Shown in pieces: positions 1 through 9,514 of a stretch of DNA of 49,197 bases. The stretch's first letter is position 1. Each line of letters starts with the position of its first letter. The notes below the pieces were generated by a model. It did no database searches and was not told the DNA's origin. It worked only from the letters and a program-made list of their open reading frames with translations. This DNA is from Bacteroidales bacterium (GTDB lineage Bacteria; Bacteroidota; Bacteroidia; Bacteroidales; F082). A program made the translations under genes and the position numbers. The stretch spans positions 1-49,197 of the forward strand of contig JAGYNM010000003.1 in the NCBI GenBank assembly GCA_018399335.1. Reading direction: 5' to 3'.

Positions 1-2
1 TT

Positions 3-233
3 GGCAGAGATCGCGGAACTATTGAAGACGTTTTATCACAAATCAAAGCCAAAACACTCGTCATTGCCCTGGATACCGATCAGCTTTTCCCTCCTGAAGA
101 ACAGGCTTTTATGGCTAATCATATTCCCTTCAGTAAGCTGGTTACTGTGAAAACTAATTTTGGCCATGATGGTTTTTTAATCGAAACGGAGCAGATTACT
201 AAAATGGTTAACACATTTCTTACGGAGGAATAA
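3..233 (+). CDS. metX: Homoserine O-acetyltransferase, C-terminal part (partial at window edge)
   Basis: Only the last 76 codons are present, in frame 3, and the gene runs in from before the window. MetX is an alpha/beta-hydrolase-fold enzyme that transfers acetyl from acetyl-CoA to homoserine, the first committed step of direct-sulfhydrylation methionine synthesis in the cytoplasm. The fragment carries both C-terminal catalytic landmarks of the family: the aspartate in 'LDTDQLFPPEEQ' and the histidine in 'GHDGFLIE'. It ends with TAA at 231-233, just before the promoter of the cation transporter. Other alpha/beta hydrolases are possible, but the LFPPEEQ...GHDGFLIE pairing is characteristic of MetX. 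Confidence 0.85.
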   Translation, partial: GRDRGTIEDVLSQIKAKTLVIALDTDQLFPPEEQAFMANHIPFSKLVTVKTNFGHDGFLIETEQITKMVNTFLTEE

Positions 234-264
234 CTAAAGAAAATGTCTTTCGTTCAAAAAAATA

Positions 265-272
265 TACTTTTG
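265..272 (+). promoter_or_regulatory. Candidate -7 promoter element (TACTTTTG)
   Basis: The octamer TACTTTTG matches the Bacteroidota -7 consensus TAnnTTTG and ends 15 bases before the ATG at 288. No clear -33 TTTG box is seen, so the call rests on motif and position only. Confidence 0.35.
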
Positions 273-287
273 TAGTTTAAGACAAGC

Positions 288-1226
288 ATGATAAAATCAA
301 GAGAAAAGAGCATTATCAGGGCATCCTGGATAGCCATACTGGCAAATGCCTTTCTGTCAGTCCTTAAAATTGTTGCAGGCTTTTTATCAGGCAGTATGAG
401 CCTTGTCGCTGATGGAATTGATTCGGCGGGTGATATTTTGGGGTCGCTCATCACGCTTCTTACGGCACGCATCATTTCGCGTCCGCCAAATATTAAACAT
501 CCTTACGGTTACGACAAAGCCGATACGATAGCCTCTAAACTTCTGGCTTTCCTGATTTTCTTTGCCGGCGCACAACTGGCAATTGCCACTTTTGGAAGAT
601 TGATAAGTGGAGAAGAAGGGGTTATTCCTGCGCCAATGGCAGCCATTGTGGTCATCATTTCCATTGCCGGAAAACAACTGTTGGCTCAGTATCTCCGCAA
701 AACCGGCAAAAGAATCGACAGTCCTATGTTGCAAGCCAACGCCAAAAACATGCAAAACGACGTTATCATTTCACTGGCTGTTTTGCTTGGGCTCATCTTC
801 ACCCATGTTTTTAATTATCCTTTGCTCGATGTTATAACAGCTTTTGCCGTAAGTGTTTGGATCATGATTGTTGCCATAAAAATTATCATCCGTTCAAGTC
901 GTGAGCTTATGGATGGACTGGATGATCCGGGCATCTATAACATCATTACCAAGGCCGTGGGCAGAATTGAGGGAGCCCATAACCCACATCGCATCAGGGC
1001 GCGAAAAATGGCTCACTATTATATGATTGCACTCGATATAGAAATTGATGGCAAAAAAAGTTTGAATGAAGCGCATGAAATCGCTCATAATGTTGAAGAT
1101 GAAATTAAAAGCCGAATTAAAAATGTTTATGATATCCTTATTCATATTGAACCGCTTGGTGCCGACCGCTCGCACGAAGCCTTTGGCGTGTCGCCGTTAG
1201 ATCTCTTAAACAACCAAAATGACTAA
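288..1226 (+). CDS. Cation diffusion facilitator (CDF) family transporter
   Basis: This inner-membrane divalent-metal/proton antiporter of the CDF family is 312 residues long, normal for a bacterial FieF-like member. Six transmembrane segments lie in residues ~10-205, followed by a cytoplasmic C-terminal domain (~210-295) with its histidines (HNPHRIRARK, HEIAH). The TM2 metal motif is D45-x3-D49 in 'ADGIDSAGD', the same spacing as FieF. The TM5 motif that is HxxxD in zinc and iron members reads N154-x3-D158 in 'NAKNMQND', so the usual histidine is replaced by asparagine. That could shift selectivity towards Mn2+ or another ion (inference). It stands alone between metX and purL with its own promoter-like motif. 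The family is certain; the substrate is not. Confidence 0.9.
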   Translation: MIKSREKSIIRASWIAILANAFLSVLKIVAGFLSGSMSLVADGIDSAGDILGSLITLLTARIISRPPNIKHPYGYDKADTIASKLLAFLIFFAGAQLAIATFGRLISGEEGVIPAPMAAIVVIISIAGKQLLAQYLRKTGKRIDSPMLQANAKNMQNDVIISLAVLLGLIFTHVFNYPLLDVITAFAVSVWIMIVAIKIIIRSSRELMDGLDDPGIYNIITKAVGRIEGAHNPHRIRARKMAHYYMIALDIEIDGKKSLNEAHEIAHNVEDEIKSRIKNVYDILIHIEPLGADRSHEAFGVSPLDLLNNQND

Positions 1227-1292
1227 TTGCCTGCTGTCAATTATTTATCTTGCTTACCTGTCTGTTTTCGTTAGCAAATTGGTGTCATTTTA

Positions 1293-1300
1293 TATCTTTG
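1293..1300 (+). promoter_or_regulatory. Candidate -7 promoter element of purL (TATCTTTG)
   Basis: TATCTTTG matches TAnnTTTG and lies 43 bases upstream of the purL ATG, inside the 117-base gap after the transporter gene. Confidence 0.45.
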
Positions 1301-1343
1301 CAGCAGTTTTTTCTTTGCTAATTTCCTGCAAAACGCAAAACCC

Positions 1344-4300
1344 ATGATACTGTTTTTTCAGCCCTCAGCCAACCGCATTATTGCACTGGAATCCAATTCG
1401 AAACCTGATCAGGACACCCTGCAAAAGCTCACCTGGCTTTTTGGTGGCGCCAGACAAATTCAGGAAAAAACAATTAAAGGTTATTACATTGGTCCGCGCA
1501 AAGAGATGATAACTCCCTGGAGTACGAATGCCGTCGAAATAACACAAAACATGGGCGTTCAAGGCATTAATCGGATAGAGTCGTTTTATAAAACCGATAA
1601 AACGAATACTGATTACGACCCCATGCTACAGGCTCGTTATCACAACCTCGATCAGCTTTTGTTTCACATCGAGCATAAGCCCGAAGCCGTTCGGTATATC
1701 GACAATCTTGATACCTATAACCTCCAGGAAGGTTTGGCGCTAAGCGATGATGAAATTAACTACTTGGAAGAGATAAGCTTAAAAATCAACCGCAAACTTA
1801 CTGACAGTGAAGTATATGGTTTTGCGCAGGTGAATTCTGAGCATTGTCGTCACAAAATTTTCAACGGCACCTTTGTAATTGACGGCAAAACAATGCCGGA
1901 AACTTTATTTGCCTTAATTAAAAAGACTTCAAAAGAACATCCTAACAGACTGGTTTCGGCTTATAAAGACAATGTAGCTTTTATTCTCGGGCCGCAAATT
2001 GAGCAATTTGCTCCTGCCACACAACACCAAGCCGACTTTTTTGAAATAAAAGACATCCAATCTGTCATTTCAATAAAAGCTGAGACGCATAATTTCCCTA
2101 CAACAGTAGAACCTTTTAATGGTGCTTCAACTGGAAGTGGCGGAGAAATCCGCGATCGGCTGGCAGGTGGCAAAGGGTCCGTCCCACTAACAGGTTCAGC
2201 GGTTTATATGACATCCTACCCCCGAACCGAGGAAAACCGTAGCTGGGAAAGCTCTTGCGAATCACGCGACTGGCTTTATCACAACCCTGCTGATATCCTG
2301 ATCAAGGCATCTAACGGAGCTTCTGATTTTGGAAATAAATTCGGGCAGCCGCTTATTAATGGCAGCTTACTCACCTTCGAGCATAAGGAACAGGGATATT
2401 TTGGATATGACAAAGTGATTATGCTGGCTGGTGGCGTTGGGTTTGCAAAAGCCGACGATAGCCAGAAGGAAAAACCCGAGCCAGGCGATTTGATCGTGGT
2501 TCTGGGTGGCGACAACTACCGTATTGGTATGGGTGGTGGCGCTGTTTCGAGTGTGGATACCGGCGAATTTAGTAATGCTATTGAACTAAATGCCGTGCAA
2601 CGTGCCAACCCCGAAATGCAGAAACGCGTTGCTAATGTTATCAGAGCAATGACCGAAAGTGCAGTAAATCCAGTGCGTTCTATCCATGATCATGGTGCAG
2701 GAGGGCATTTGAACAGCCTTTCGGAACTCGTTGAAGATAGCGGTGGAATAATTGAAATAGGGAAATTACCTGTTGGCGATCCAACACTTTCAGATAAAGA
2801 AATAATCGGAAATGAATCGCAGGAAAGAATGGGTTTGGTTATCCATCCCGATTTTATGGAAATCCTGCAAAAAACTTCAGAAAGAGAACGCGCACCTATG
2901 TATATCGTAGGAAAGGCAACTTCGGATCAACAACTTGTTTTTCAAAGAGATGAAACGGTTTGCCCGATAGATTTGCGATTGGAATATCTTTTTGGCAAGC
3001 CACCAAAAACAGTACTCGAAGACCAATATAAACCCTACAAATTCGCTGCATTACAATACAATCTTGATGATATTTATTACTACATCAACGAAGTACTGCA
3101 ACTGGAAGCAGTGGCATGTAAAGACTGGCTAACCAATAAAGTTGACCGCTCTGTTACAGGTCGCGTAGCCTTGCAGCAATGCGCCGGTGCAGTTCAATTA
3201 CCACTAAACAATCTTGGCATCACTGCATTGGATTACAAAGGAATCAAAGGAATTGCCTCAGCATTGGGACACGCCCCAGTTGCTGGTTTGATCGATTCGC
3301 GCATAGGCTCTAGACTCTCAGTGGCAGAGGCTTTAACAAATATCCTTTGGGCACCTTTGGAAGGTGGCCTCGAAGGCGTTTCGCTCAGTGCCAACTGGAT
3401 GTGGCCGGCCAAAAATCCGGGTGAAAACAGCCGGCTCTATATGGCTGTAAAATCCTTAAGCGATTTCTGTATCGAGCTGGGCATCAATGTGCCCACAGGA
3501 AAAGACAGCCTCTCGATGACGCAAAAATATCCTGATGGCACCAAAGTATTGGCTCCGGGAACGGTTATTGTTACGGCTGCTGCTGAAGTAAAAGATCTAA
3601 AAAAAGCAGTGAAACCCGTTCTGAAAACTAATCCGGATACCGCTATCGTTTACATAGATTTTTCATCAGACGATTTTGAACTTGGCGGCAGTAGTTTTGC
3701 TCAGCTCTTGAATGGGATTGGAACCAAAGCTCCTGACGTGAAAGATGCTGCTTACTTTAAACGCGTTTTTAATACGTTGCAGGAATTAATTGATCAGGAA
3801 CTTATTTTGGCTGGTCACGACGTTTCGGCTGGCGGCCTGATCACCACCTTGCTCGAAATGAATTTTGCCAACACTGATTTTGGTCTGGAAATCAGCCTCG
3901 ACAGTTTTCAAAAACTGGATATCATTCAGCTCCTCTTCAGCGAAAAACCTGCGGTTGTTATACAATTGAAAAAAGATTCTCCCGCCTTTGAGCTCCTTTC
4001 AAAAGCACAAATCACCTATCATACCATTGGAAAACCAATTGCAGACCGGCTGCTTATCCTGCATCATTTCAAAGCAACCTATAACCTGGATATAAATGCC
4101 ATGCGCGACAGTTGGTTCAAATCGTCCTATCTGCTTGATAAAATGCAAAGCGGCGAAAAACATGCCCTGAGGCGTTTTAAAAATTACAAAAAACAAGACC
4201 TTGATTTTAGCTTCGGGAAAGGTTTTACCGGCACACTTAATAGCTTTGGACTTGAATCTTCAAGAAGAAAACCAACTGGCTTTAAAGCAGCCATAATTCG

Positions 4301-5039
4301 CGAAAAAGGTGTTAACGGTGACCGAGAAATGGCCTATGCCCTTTATTTGGCTGGATTTGACGTTAAAGACATTCACATGACTGATCTCATTAGCGGTCGC
4401 GAGAACTTGTCTGATGTACAAATGATCACTTTTGTGGGCGGATTTTCCAATTCCGACGTCCTGGGATCAGCCAAAGGATGGGCTGGCGCATTTTTGTACA
4501 ATGCGAAGGCAAAGGAAGCGCTTGAAAACTTTTATGCCCGTCCTGATACTTTGAGTCTGGGTGTTTGCAATGGCTGCCAGCTTATGATGGAGCTAAACCT
4601 TGTTTATCCCGAACATCCCGAAAAAGCTTTGATGCTGCATAATGAATCCGGCAAATTTGAGTCGGGCTTCATCAATGTAGATATTCCTTCTAACAATAGT
4701 GTGATGCTGAATAGTCTATCAGGCAAAAGGCTTGGGGTTTGGGTTGCACACGGAGAAGGCAAATTCAGTTTCCCATGCTATCAGGATAAATATAACATCG
4801 TGATGCAATACGGACAGGAAGCTTACCCCGGCAATCCGAACGGAAGCGATTTTGCAGCTGCGGCCGTTTGCTCCAACGATGGCCGGCATTTGGCTATGAT
4901 GCCTCATATCGAAAGAGCGTTTTTACCCTGGCAATGGGCTCATTACCCTGAAAACCGCAAAGCAGATGAGGTTAGCCCGTGGATTGAAGCATTTGTAAAT
5001 GCCCATAGGTGGATCGAACAAACTAAACAAACCAAATAA
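1344..5039 (+). CDS. purL: Phosphoribosylformylglycinamidine synthase (FGAM synthase), single-chain form
   Basis: This enzyme converts FGAR, glutamine and ATP to FGAM, the fourth step of de novo purine synthesis, in the cytoplasm. At 1231 residues it is the large single-chain type in which PurS-like, PurL and PurQ-like parts are fused. The PurS-like region is N-terminal, the AIRS-type ATP-binding halves follow (note 'QVNSEHCRHKIFNG', 'KAETHNFPT', 'STGSGGEIRDR', 'HDHGAGGHLNSL'), and a class I glutamine amidotransferase lies at the end. The nucleophile is Cys1075 in 'LGVCNGCQ', with the His/Glu pair in 'PHIERAFLPWQW'. The frame is uninterrupted over 3.7 kb, which shows how clean this part of the window is. 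The stop at 5039 is four bases from the next start codon, so it is probably co-transcribed with the dehydrogenase. Confidence 0.97.
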   Translation: MILFFQPSANRIIALESNSKPDQDTLQKLTWLFGGARQIQEKTIKGYYIGPRKEMITPWSTNAVEITQNMGVQGINRIESFYKTDKTNTDYDPMLQARYHNLDQLLFHIEHKPEAVRYIDNLDTYNLQEGLALSDDEINYLEEISLKINRKLTDSEVYGFAQVNSEHCRHKIFNGTFVIDGKTMPETLFALIKKTSKEHPNRLVSAYKDNVAFILGPQIEQFAPATQHQADFFEIKDIQSVISIKAETHNFPTTVEPFNGASTGSGGEIRDRLAGGKGSVPLTGSAVYMTSYPRTEENRSWESSCESRDWLYHNPADILIKASNGASDFGNKFGQPLINGSLLTFEHKEQGYFGYDKVIMLAGGVGFAKADDSQKEKPEPGDLIVVLGGDNYRIGMGGGAVSSVDTGEFSNAIELNAVQRANPEMQKRVANVIRAMTESAVNPVRSIHDHGAGGHLNSLSELVEDSGGIIEIGKLPVGDPTLSDKEIIGNESQERMGLVIHPDFMEILQKTSERERAPMYIVGKATSDQQLVFQRDETVCPIDLRLEYLFGKPPKTVLEDQYKPYKFAALQYNLDDIYYYINEVLQLEAVACKDWLTNKVDRSVTGRVALQQCAGAVQLPLNNLGITALDYKGIKGIASALGHAPVAGLIDSRIGSRLSVAEALTNILWAPLEGGLEGVSLSANWMWPAKNPGENSRLYMAVKSLSDFCIELGINVPTGKDSLSMTQKYPDGTKVLAPGTVIVTAAAEVKDLKKAVKPVLKTNPDTAIVYIDFSSDDFELGGSSFAQLLNGIGTKAPDVKDAAYFKRVFNTLQELIDQELILAGHDVSAGGLITTLLEMNFANTDFGLEISLDSFQKLDIIQLLFSEKPAVVIQLKKDSPAFELLSKAQITYHTIGKPIADRLLILHHFKATYNLDINAMRDSWFKSSYLLDKMQSGEKHALRRFKNYKKQDLDFSFGKGFTGTLNSFGLESSRRKPTGFKAAIIREKGVNGDREMAYALYLAGFDVKDIHMTDLISGRENLSDVQMITFVGGFSNSDVLGSAKGWAGAFLYNAKAKEALENFYARPDTLSLGVCNGCQLMMELNLVYPEHPEKALMLHNESGKFESGFINVDIPSNNSVMLNSLSGKRLGVWVAHGEGKFSFPCYQDKYNIVMQYGQEAYPGNPNGSDFAAAAVCSNDGRHLAMMPHIERAFLPWQWAHYPENRKADEVSPWIEAFVNAHRWIEQTKQTK

Positions 5040-5043
5040 AATC

Positions 5044-5814
5044 ATGAATACCAAAACAGCGATCATAACCGGTGCTACCAGCGGAATAGGGAAAGCCACA
5101 GCGCTGCGCTTCGCAGCTAATGGCTGGCAGTTAGTAGTAACCGGCAGACGTACTGAAAAACTTGAAGCCCTTCAAAAGGAAATTTCTGACAAGTTTACAA
5201 CTCATGTGGTGATTCTTACACAGGATGTTCGCCAACCAGAAAGTGGTAATGAGTTACAAAAACTTCTCGAAAAGCTGAAAATTAAGCCTGATCTATTGGT
5301 CAATAATGCTGGGTTAGCAGCTGGATTAGCCCCCGTGCACGAAAGCGAAACTGACGATTGGGAACGCATGATCGACACCAATATTAAAGGTCTGCTGTAT
5401 ATTTCAAAAGCTGTTGCAGCTATGATGGTTCAGCAAAGATTCGGCCATATCATCAACATTGGATCTATTGCGGGCAAAGAAGCCTATCCGGGAGGCAATG
5501 TGTACTGCGCCACAAAACATGCAATCGACGGCCTCACAAAAGCCATGCGCATGGATTTATTACCTCACGGAATCAGAGTAAGCCAGGTTGCTCCCGGAGC
5601 AGTAGAAACAGAATTTTCGCTTATCCGTTTTAAAGGCGACGAGCAAAAGGCTCAAAATGTTTATAAAGGTTTTAAGCCTCTTACAGCCGATGATATCGCT
5701 GATGCAATCTGGTATGTAGCCAGCGTACCGCCTCATGTCAACATCAATGATCTATTGATTATGCCAACTGCTCAAGCCAGTGCAATGCAGTTCAACAAGC
5801 AAATCAACAGCTAA
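5044..5814 (+). CDS. Short-chain dehydrogenase/reductase, YdfG-like
   Basis: This cytoplasmic NAD(P)-dependent oxidoreductase has the classical SDR fold. I chose ATG at 5044 (MNTKTAIITG) over the ORF-track start at 4999, because the latter adds a tail overlapping purL. The resulting 256 residues fit classical SDRs. The cofactor motif is 'TGATSGIGKA' (residues 9-18), NNAG follows at about residue 91, and the catalytic pair is Tyr154/Lys158 in 'YCATK'. 'VTGRRTEKLEAL' after the second strand suggests NADP preference. Close relatives (YdfG type) reduce malonic semialdehyde or oxidise serine and 3-hydroxy acids; the substrate cannot be read from sequence. Its start lies four bases after purL, suggesting co-transcription but not a shared pathway. 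Confidence 0.88.
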   Translation: MNTKTAIITGATSGIGKATALRFAANGWQLVVTGRRTEKLEALQKEISDKFTTHVVILTQDVRQPESGNELQKLLEKLKIKPDLLVNNAGLAAGLAPVHESETDDWERMIDTNIKGLLYISKAVAAMMVQQRFGHIINIGSIAGKEAYPGGNVYCATKHAIDGLTKAMRMDLLPHGIRVSQVAPGAVETEFSLIRFKGDEQKAQNVYKGFKPLTADDIADAIWYVASVPPHVNINDLLIMPTAQASAMQFNKQINS

Positions 5815-5916
5815 TCAGAATCTTAATTATTGTTATTTTTTTCTTAATATTGCTGCCACATTTTATTGCTTGTGTTGGTATTAATTGCTATTCAATAGCT
5901 TACTAAGTTTACGTTT

Positions 5917-7692
5917 ATGGATAAAAAGATTACACGCATCTTTGATTTACTGCCCTATTACGAGCAAAAATTCCAGCCAAAAGATGATGCCCTGGCCGGA
6001 AAAGAAGACGGTGAATGGGTAAAATACGACATCACAAAATTTCGGGAAATTGTTGACAATATCAGCTATGCACTGATGCATCTTGGTGTTGAAAAAGGTG
6101 ATAAAATCGCTACCATTTCTAATAACTGTCCCGAGTGGAATTTCATTGATTTTGGTGTGCTGCAAACCGGCGCCATCCACGTACCCATTTATCCAACCAT
6201 AAGCGAAACGGATTACAAATACATCCTGAAACACTCAGAAGTTAAATATGTATTTGTGGCCGGCAAAGAACTCTATCGAAAAATAGATCACATCCTCCCT
6301 GAAACAGAAAACGTTCTCGACGTTTATACCTTCAAAACAACGGAAGGCCTTAAACACCTCAGCGAACTAATCACGCTTGGCGCCGAAAACAAGGCGCCTG
6401 AAAAACTCGAAGCAATCAAATCTAATATCAGTCCGGATGAAGTTGCCACTTTGATTTATACTTCTGGCACAACGGGAAATCCCAAAGGCGTTATGCTTTC
6501 CCATAGTAATCTGCTTAGTAATGTGTCTGCTGTAAATCATATTTTTCCGGTTGACGAACATTGCAAGGCCGTGAGTTATTTGCCGCTCTGCCATGTGTAC
6601 GAAAGGATGAATATTTATACCTATTTCTATTTGGGCGTAAGTATCTATTATGCCGAAAATATGGGAACAATTGCAGATAATATCCGTGAGGTGCAACCCG
6701 AAATTCTGACCACAGTGCCCAGGCTACTCGAAAAAGTTTACGATAAAATAATTGCTAAAGGTCTTAAGCTCAAAGGTGTAAAAAAACAATTATTTTTCTG
6801 GGCTGTCAATTTAGGACTTCGCTACAGAGCCGAAAACAACAACGGAGTATTTTACGATCTGCAACTTGCAATTGCCAACAAACTAATTTTCTCCAAATGG
6901 CGTGAAGCTCTTGGCGGAAAAATGAGGGTCATTGTTTCGGGTGGGGCAGCACTTCAACCCCGCCTGAGCAAAGTATTCACTGCTGCGCAAATACCCGTAC
7001 TTGAAGGATACGGATTAACAGAAACTTCGCCCGTGATTGCTGTAAACACGCTCGAACCTGGCGGATTAAAGTTTGGAACAGTAGGCAAAGTGATCAAAAA
7101 TGTTGATGTAAAAATTGCTGAAGGTGGCGAAATACTGGTAAAAGGACCAAATGTCATGAAAGGCTATTTTAAAGATGCTGCCATGACTGCCGAAGCCATT
7201 GACAAAGATGGATGGTTTCATACCGGTGATGTAGGTGTAGTTGACGAGTCAGGTCACCTAAAGATTACTGGCCGCATTAAAGAAATTTTTAAAACCTCAA
7301 TGGGCAAATACATCAGCCCGGCATTGATTGAAAACCGCTTTAAAGAATCAGCTTTTATCGATGGTATCATGGTGATTGGAGAACATCAGAAATTTGCAGC
7401 AGCACTGATCGTTCCCAATTTTGATCACCTGCGTTCGTGGTGCAGGATAAAAGGAATTAAATACACCTCTGACAGTGAAATGATTGCGCATAAAGATATA
7501 AAACTGCGTTTCAAAAAAGAAGTGGATCATTACAATGAATTTTTTGGAGATTTTGAGAAGGTGAAAAAATTCGAGCTAACCGATCATGAATGGACTGTTC
7601 AATCAGGAGAATTAACCGCTAATCTTAAACTAAAAAGAAGTTTTATTGCCAAAAAATACCAGGAAAAGATTGACAAAATCTACAGTGCTTAA
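5917..7692 (+). CDS. Long-chain acyl-CoA synthetase (AMP-forming), first of a tandem pair
   Basis: This ANL-superfamily enzyme activates fatty acids to acyl-CoA via an acyl-adenylate, probably at the inner face of the membrane. It has 591 residues, typical of FadD15-like bacterial long-chain ligases. The ATP-binding P-loop is 'YTSGTTGNPKG' (residues 181-191), the A5 motif is 'GYGLTETSP', and the A7 region is 'GWFHTGDVG'. The A10-like lysine region reads 'TSMGKYISP', where the next gene and most relatives have TSGGKY; this one-residue difference may matter for loop flexibility. The next gene is a close paralog 34 bases downstream on the same strand, so the two are likely one transcript produced by gene duplication. 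Chain-length preference is unknown. Confidence 0.93.
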   Translation: MDKKITRIFDLLPYYEQKFQPKDDALAGKEDGEWVKYDITKFREIVDNISYALMHLGVEKGDKIATISNNCPEWNFIDFGVLQTGAIHVPIYPTISETDYKYILKHSEVKYVFVAGKELYRKIDHILPETENVLDVYTFKTTEGLKHLSELITLGAENKAPEKLEAIKSNISPDEVATLIYTSGTTGNPKGVMLSHSNLLSNVSAVNHIFPVDEHCKAVSYLPLCHVYERMNIYTYFYLGVSIYYAENMGTIADNIREVQPEILTTVPRLLEKVYDKIIAKGLKLKGVKKQLFFWAVNLGLRYRAENNNGVFYDLQLAIANKLIFSKWREALGGKMRVIVSGGAALQPRLSKVFTAAQIPVLEGYGLTETSPVIAVNTLEPGGLKFGTVGKVIKNVDVKIAEGGEILVKGPNVMKGYFKDAAMTAEAIDKDGWFHTGDVGVVDESGHLKITGRIKEIFKTSMGKYISPALIENRFKESAFIDGIMVIGEHQKFAAALIVPNFDHLRSWCRIKGIKYTSDSEMIAHKDIKLRFKKEVDHYNEFFGDFEKVKKFELTDHEWTVQSGELTANLKLKRSFIAKKYQEKIDKIYSA

Positions 7693-7726
7693 ATCTAAGT
7701 AATTATCAACTAAATCTGCCAATCAC

Positions 7727-9514
7727 ATGAAAAACGCCCGTATTTTTGACATTCTGGATGAATTCAGAAAAACTGAAACAGCTGATAAAGAAATTTTTGC
7801 AGCACGCAAAAATGGAAAATGGAATAGCATTACAGCTGCACAATATGTTGAAACCGTTGATCAGCTTAGTCTTGGCTTTTTAGAATCAGGTATTAAAAAA
7901 GGCGATCGTGTAGCTACAATTTTAAAAAATTGTCCCGAATGGAACTTCATCGATATGGCACTTTTGCAGATCGGTGCCATTCAGGTGCCCATCTATCCTA
8001 CCATCAGCGATAATAACTACCTGTTTATTTTTAACGATGCCAGCGTAACTTATATCATTATTTCTGATGAAGCTTTTCATCTCCGGATCAAAGATGTGGT
8101 GAACGAAGTACCCAGCCTTGAAGGTGTTTTCAGCATTGAAAAAGTGGATGGATTACGCCACTGGACCGAACTACTCGATCGGGGCAAAACCTCCGATCGA
8201 AAAGCTGAACTCGAAAAGCTACGCAACAGCATTGATGCACAGGAAATGGCAACGCTGATTTATACTTCCGGCACAACCGGAAACCCAAAAGGCGTAATGC
8301 TTTCGCACAGCAACATTATGAGCAATGCTGATGCCACAATCGAGATTCTGGCGCATAATCCGGTAAGCCGGGCACTTAGCTTTCTCCCATTGTGTCATGT
8401 GCTTGAAAGAATCATGAATTACACTTATCAGCGTCACGGTGCCAGCATTTATTATTGTGATAATCTGGATCAGATTGGTGAATATATTCGCGATTCCAAA
8501 CCTGAAATGTTTACCGCAGTGCCACGTGTACTGGAAAAAACCTATGAAAAAATCGTTCGTAAAGGCCGCGGACTCAAAGGCATCAAAAAAGTAATCTTTT
8601 TCTGGGCCATCAGCATTGGTGAAAAATATGAGCCCTGGCAAAAAGGTAGTTTTTGGTATCAGCTTAAGCTTGGCCTGGCTCGCAAACTGGTTTTCAGCAA
8701 GTGGCATGCTGCTTTTGGAGGCCGGCTAAATGCTATCGTGAGTGGCGGTGCCAGTTTACAGGAACGCATCGCACGGGTTTTTTGGGCAGCCGGATTTAAA
8801 ATTATGGAAGGTTATGGCCTCACCGAAACTTCGCCTGTGATTGCAGTGAGTAATTTCCTGCCCGGAGGCGTAAAAATTGGAACCGTTGGCCCTGCCTTAC
8901 CGGGCGTAGAAATAAAAATCGCAGAAGATGGGGAAATCCTGACAAAAGGGCCTAATGTAATGCTTGGCTATTACAAACGTGAAGATCTTACCGATGAAAT
9001 TATTGATAAGGATGGTTGGCTGCACACTGGCGATATCGGGCGGTTCGAAGGAAATTTCCTCCGGATTACAGATCGCAAAAAAGAGATTTTTAAAACTTCT
9101 GGCGGAAAATATGTTGCACCACAACAAGTTGAAAATAAACTTAAAGAAAGTGCTTTTATTGAGCATGTAATGGTTGTGGGCGAAGGAAAAAACTATGCCG
9201 CTGCAATTATCATCCCCGATTTTGCTCACCTGGAATCCTGGTGCAACGTAAAAGGAAGAAAATTCGAAAGCAAAGAAAAAATTATCAAGGATCAGGTGAT
9301 TATCAGCCGCATAGAGCGCGAAATTAATGAGAAAAACAAACAGCTGGATCAGACTGAACGGGTGAAAAAGTTTGTGCTGCTCGCTGATTCATGGAACGTG
9401 GAAACAGGTGAACTCTCGCCTACGATGAAACTCAAAAGAAAATTCCTGATGCGGAAATATGCCGTATTGGTTGAGACACTCTATGTGAATGCGGGATTTA
9501 ATGCAAAAGTTTAA
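7727..9514 (+). CDS. Long-chain acyl-CoA synthetase (AMP-forming), second of a tandem pair
   Basis: This is a paralog of the preceding gene, 595 residues, with the same architecture: P-loop 'YTSGTTGNPKGVM', 'GYGLTETSPVIA', 'GWLHTGDIG' and a canonical 'TSGGKYVAP' loop. It probably activates fatty acids with a different chain-length range or direction of use (beta-oxidation versus lipid remodelling), which is inference. The proteins begin alike (KxxRIFDIL...), which supports duplication. The stop at 9514 overlaps the 3' end of the convergent holA gene by 17 bases, and no hairpin terminator is visible between the two. Confidence 0.93.
   Translation: MKNARIFDILDEFRKTETADKEIFAARKNGKWNSITAAQYVETVDQLSLGFLESGIKKGDRVATILKNCPEWNFIDMALLQIGAIQVPIYPTISDNNYLFIFNDASVTYIIISDEAFHLRIKDVVNEVPSLEGVFSIEKVDGLRHWTELLDRGKTSDRKAELEKLRNSIDAQEMATLIYTSGTTGNPKGVMLSHSNIMSNADATIEILAHNPVSRALSFLPLCHVLERIMNYTYQRHGASIYYCDNLDQIGEYIRDSKPEMFTAVPRVLEKTYEKIVRKGRGLKGIKKVIFFWAISIGEKYEPWQKGSFWYQLKLGLARKLVFSKWHAAFGGRLNAIVSGGASLQERIARVFWAAGFKIMEGYGLTETSPVIAVSNFLPGGVKIGTVGPALPGVEIKIAEDGEILTKGPNVMLGYYKREDLTDEIIDKDGWLHTGDIGRFEGNFLRITDRKKEIFKTSGGKYVAPQQVENKLKESAFIEHVMVVGEGKNYAAAIIIPDFAHLESWCNVKGRKFESKEKIIKDQVIISRIEREINEKNKQLDQTERVKKFVLLADSWNVETGELSPTMKLKRKFLMRKYAVLVETLYVNAGFNAKV

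Noticed and set aside
387-755. Minus-strand ORF of 122 aa opposite the CDF gene
   Set aside because: It is a shadow of the CDF frame; no recognisable domain and it lies wholly within the plus-strand transporter.
8219-8707. Minus-strand 162-aa ORF opposite the second acyl-CoA synthetase
   Set aside because: Shadow frame of a long conserved gene; no signal, motif or promoter.
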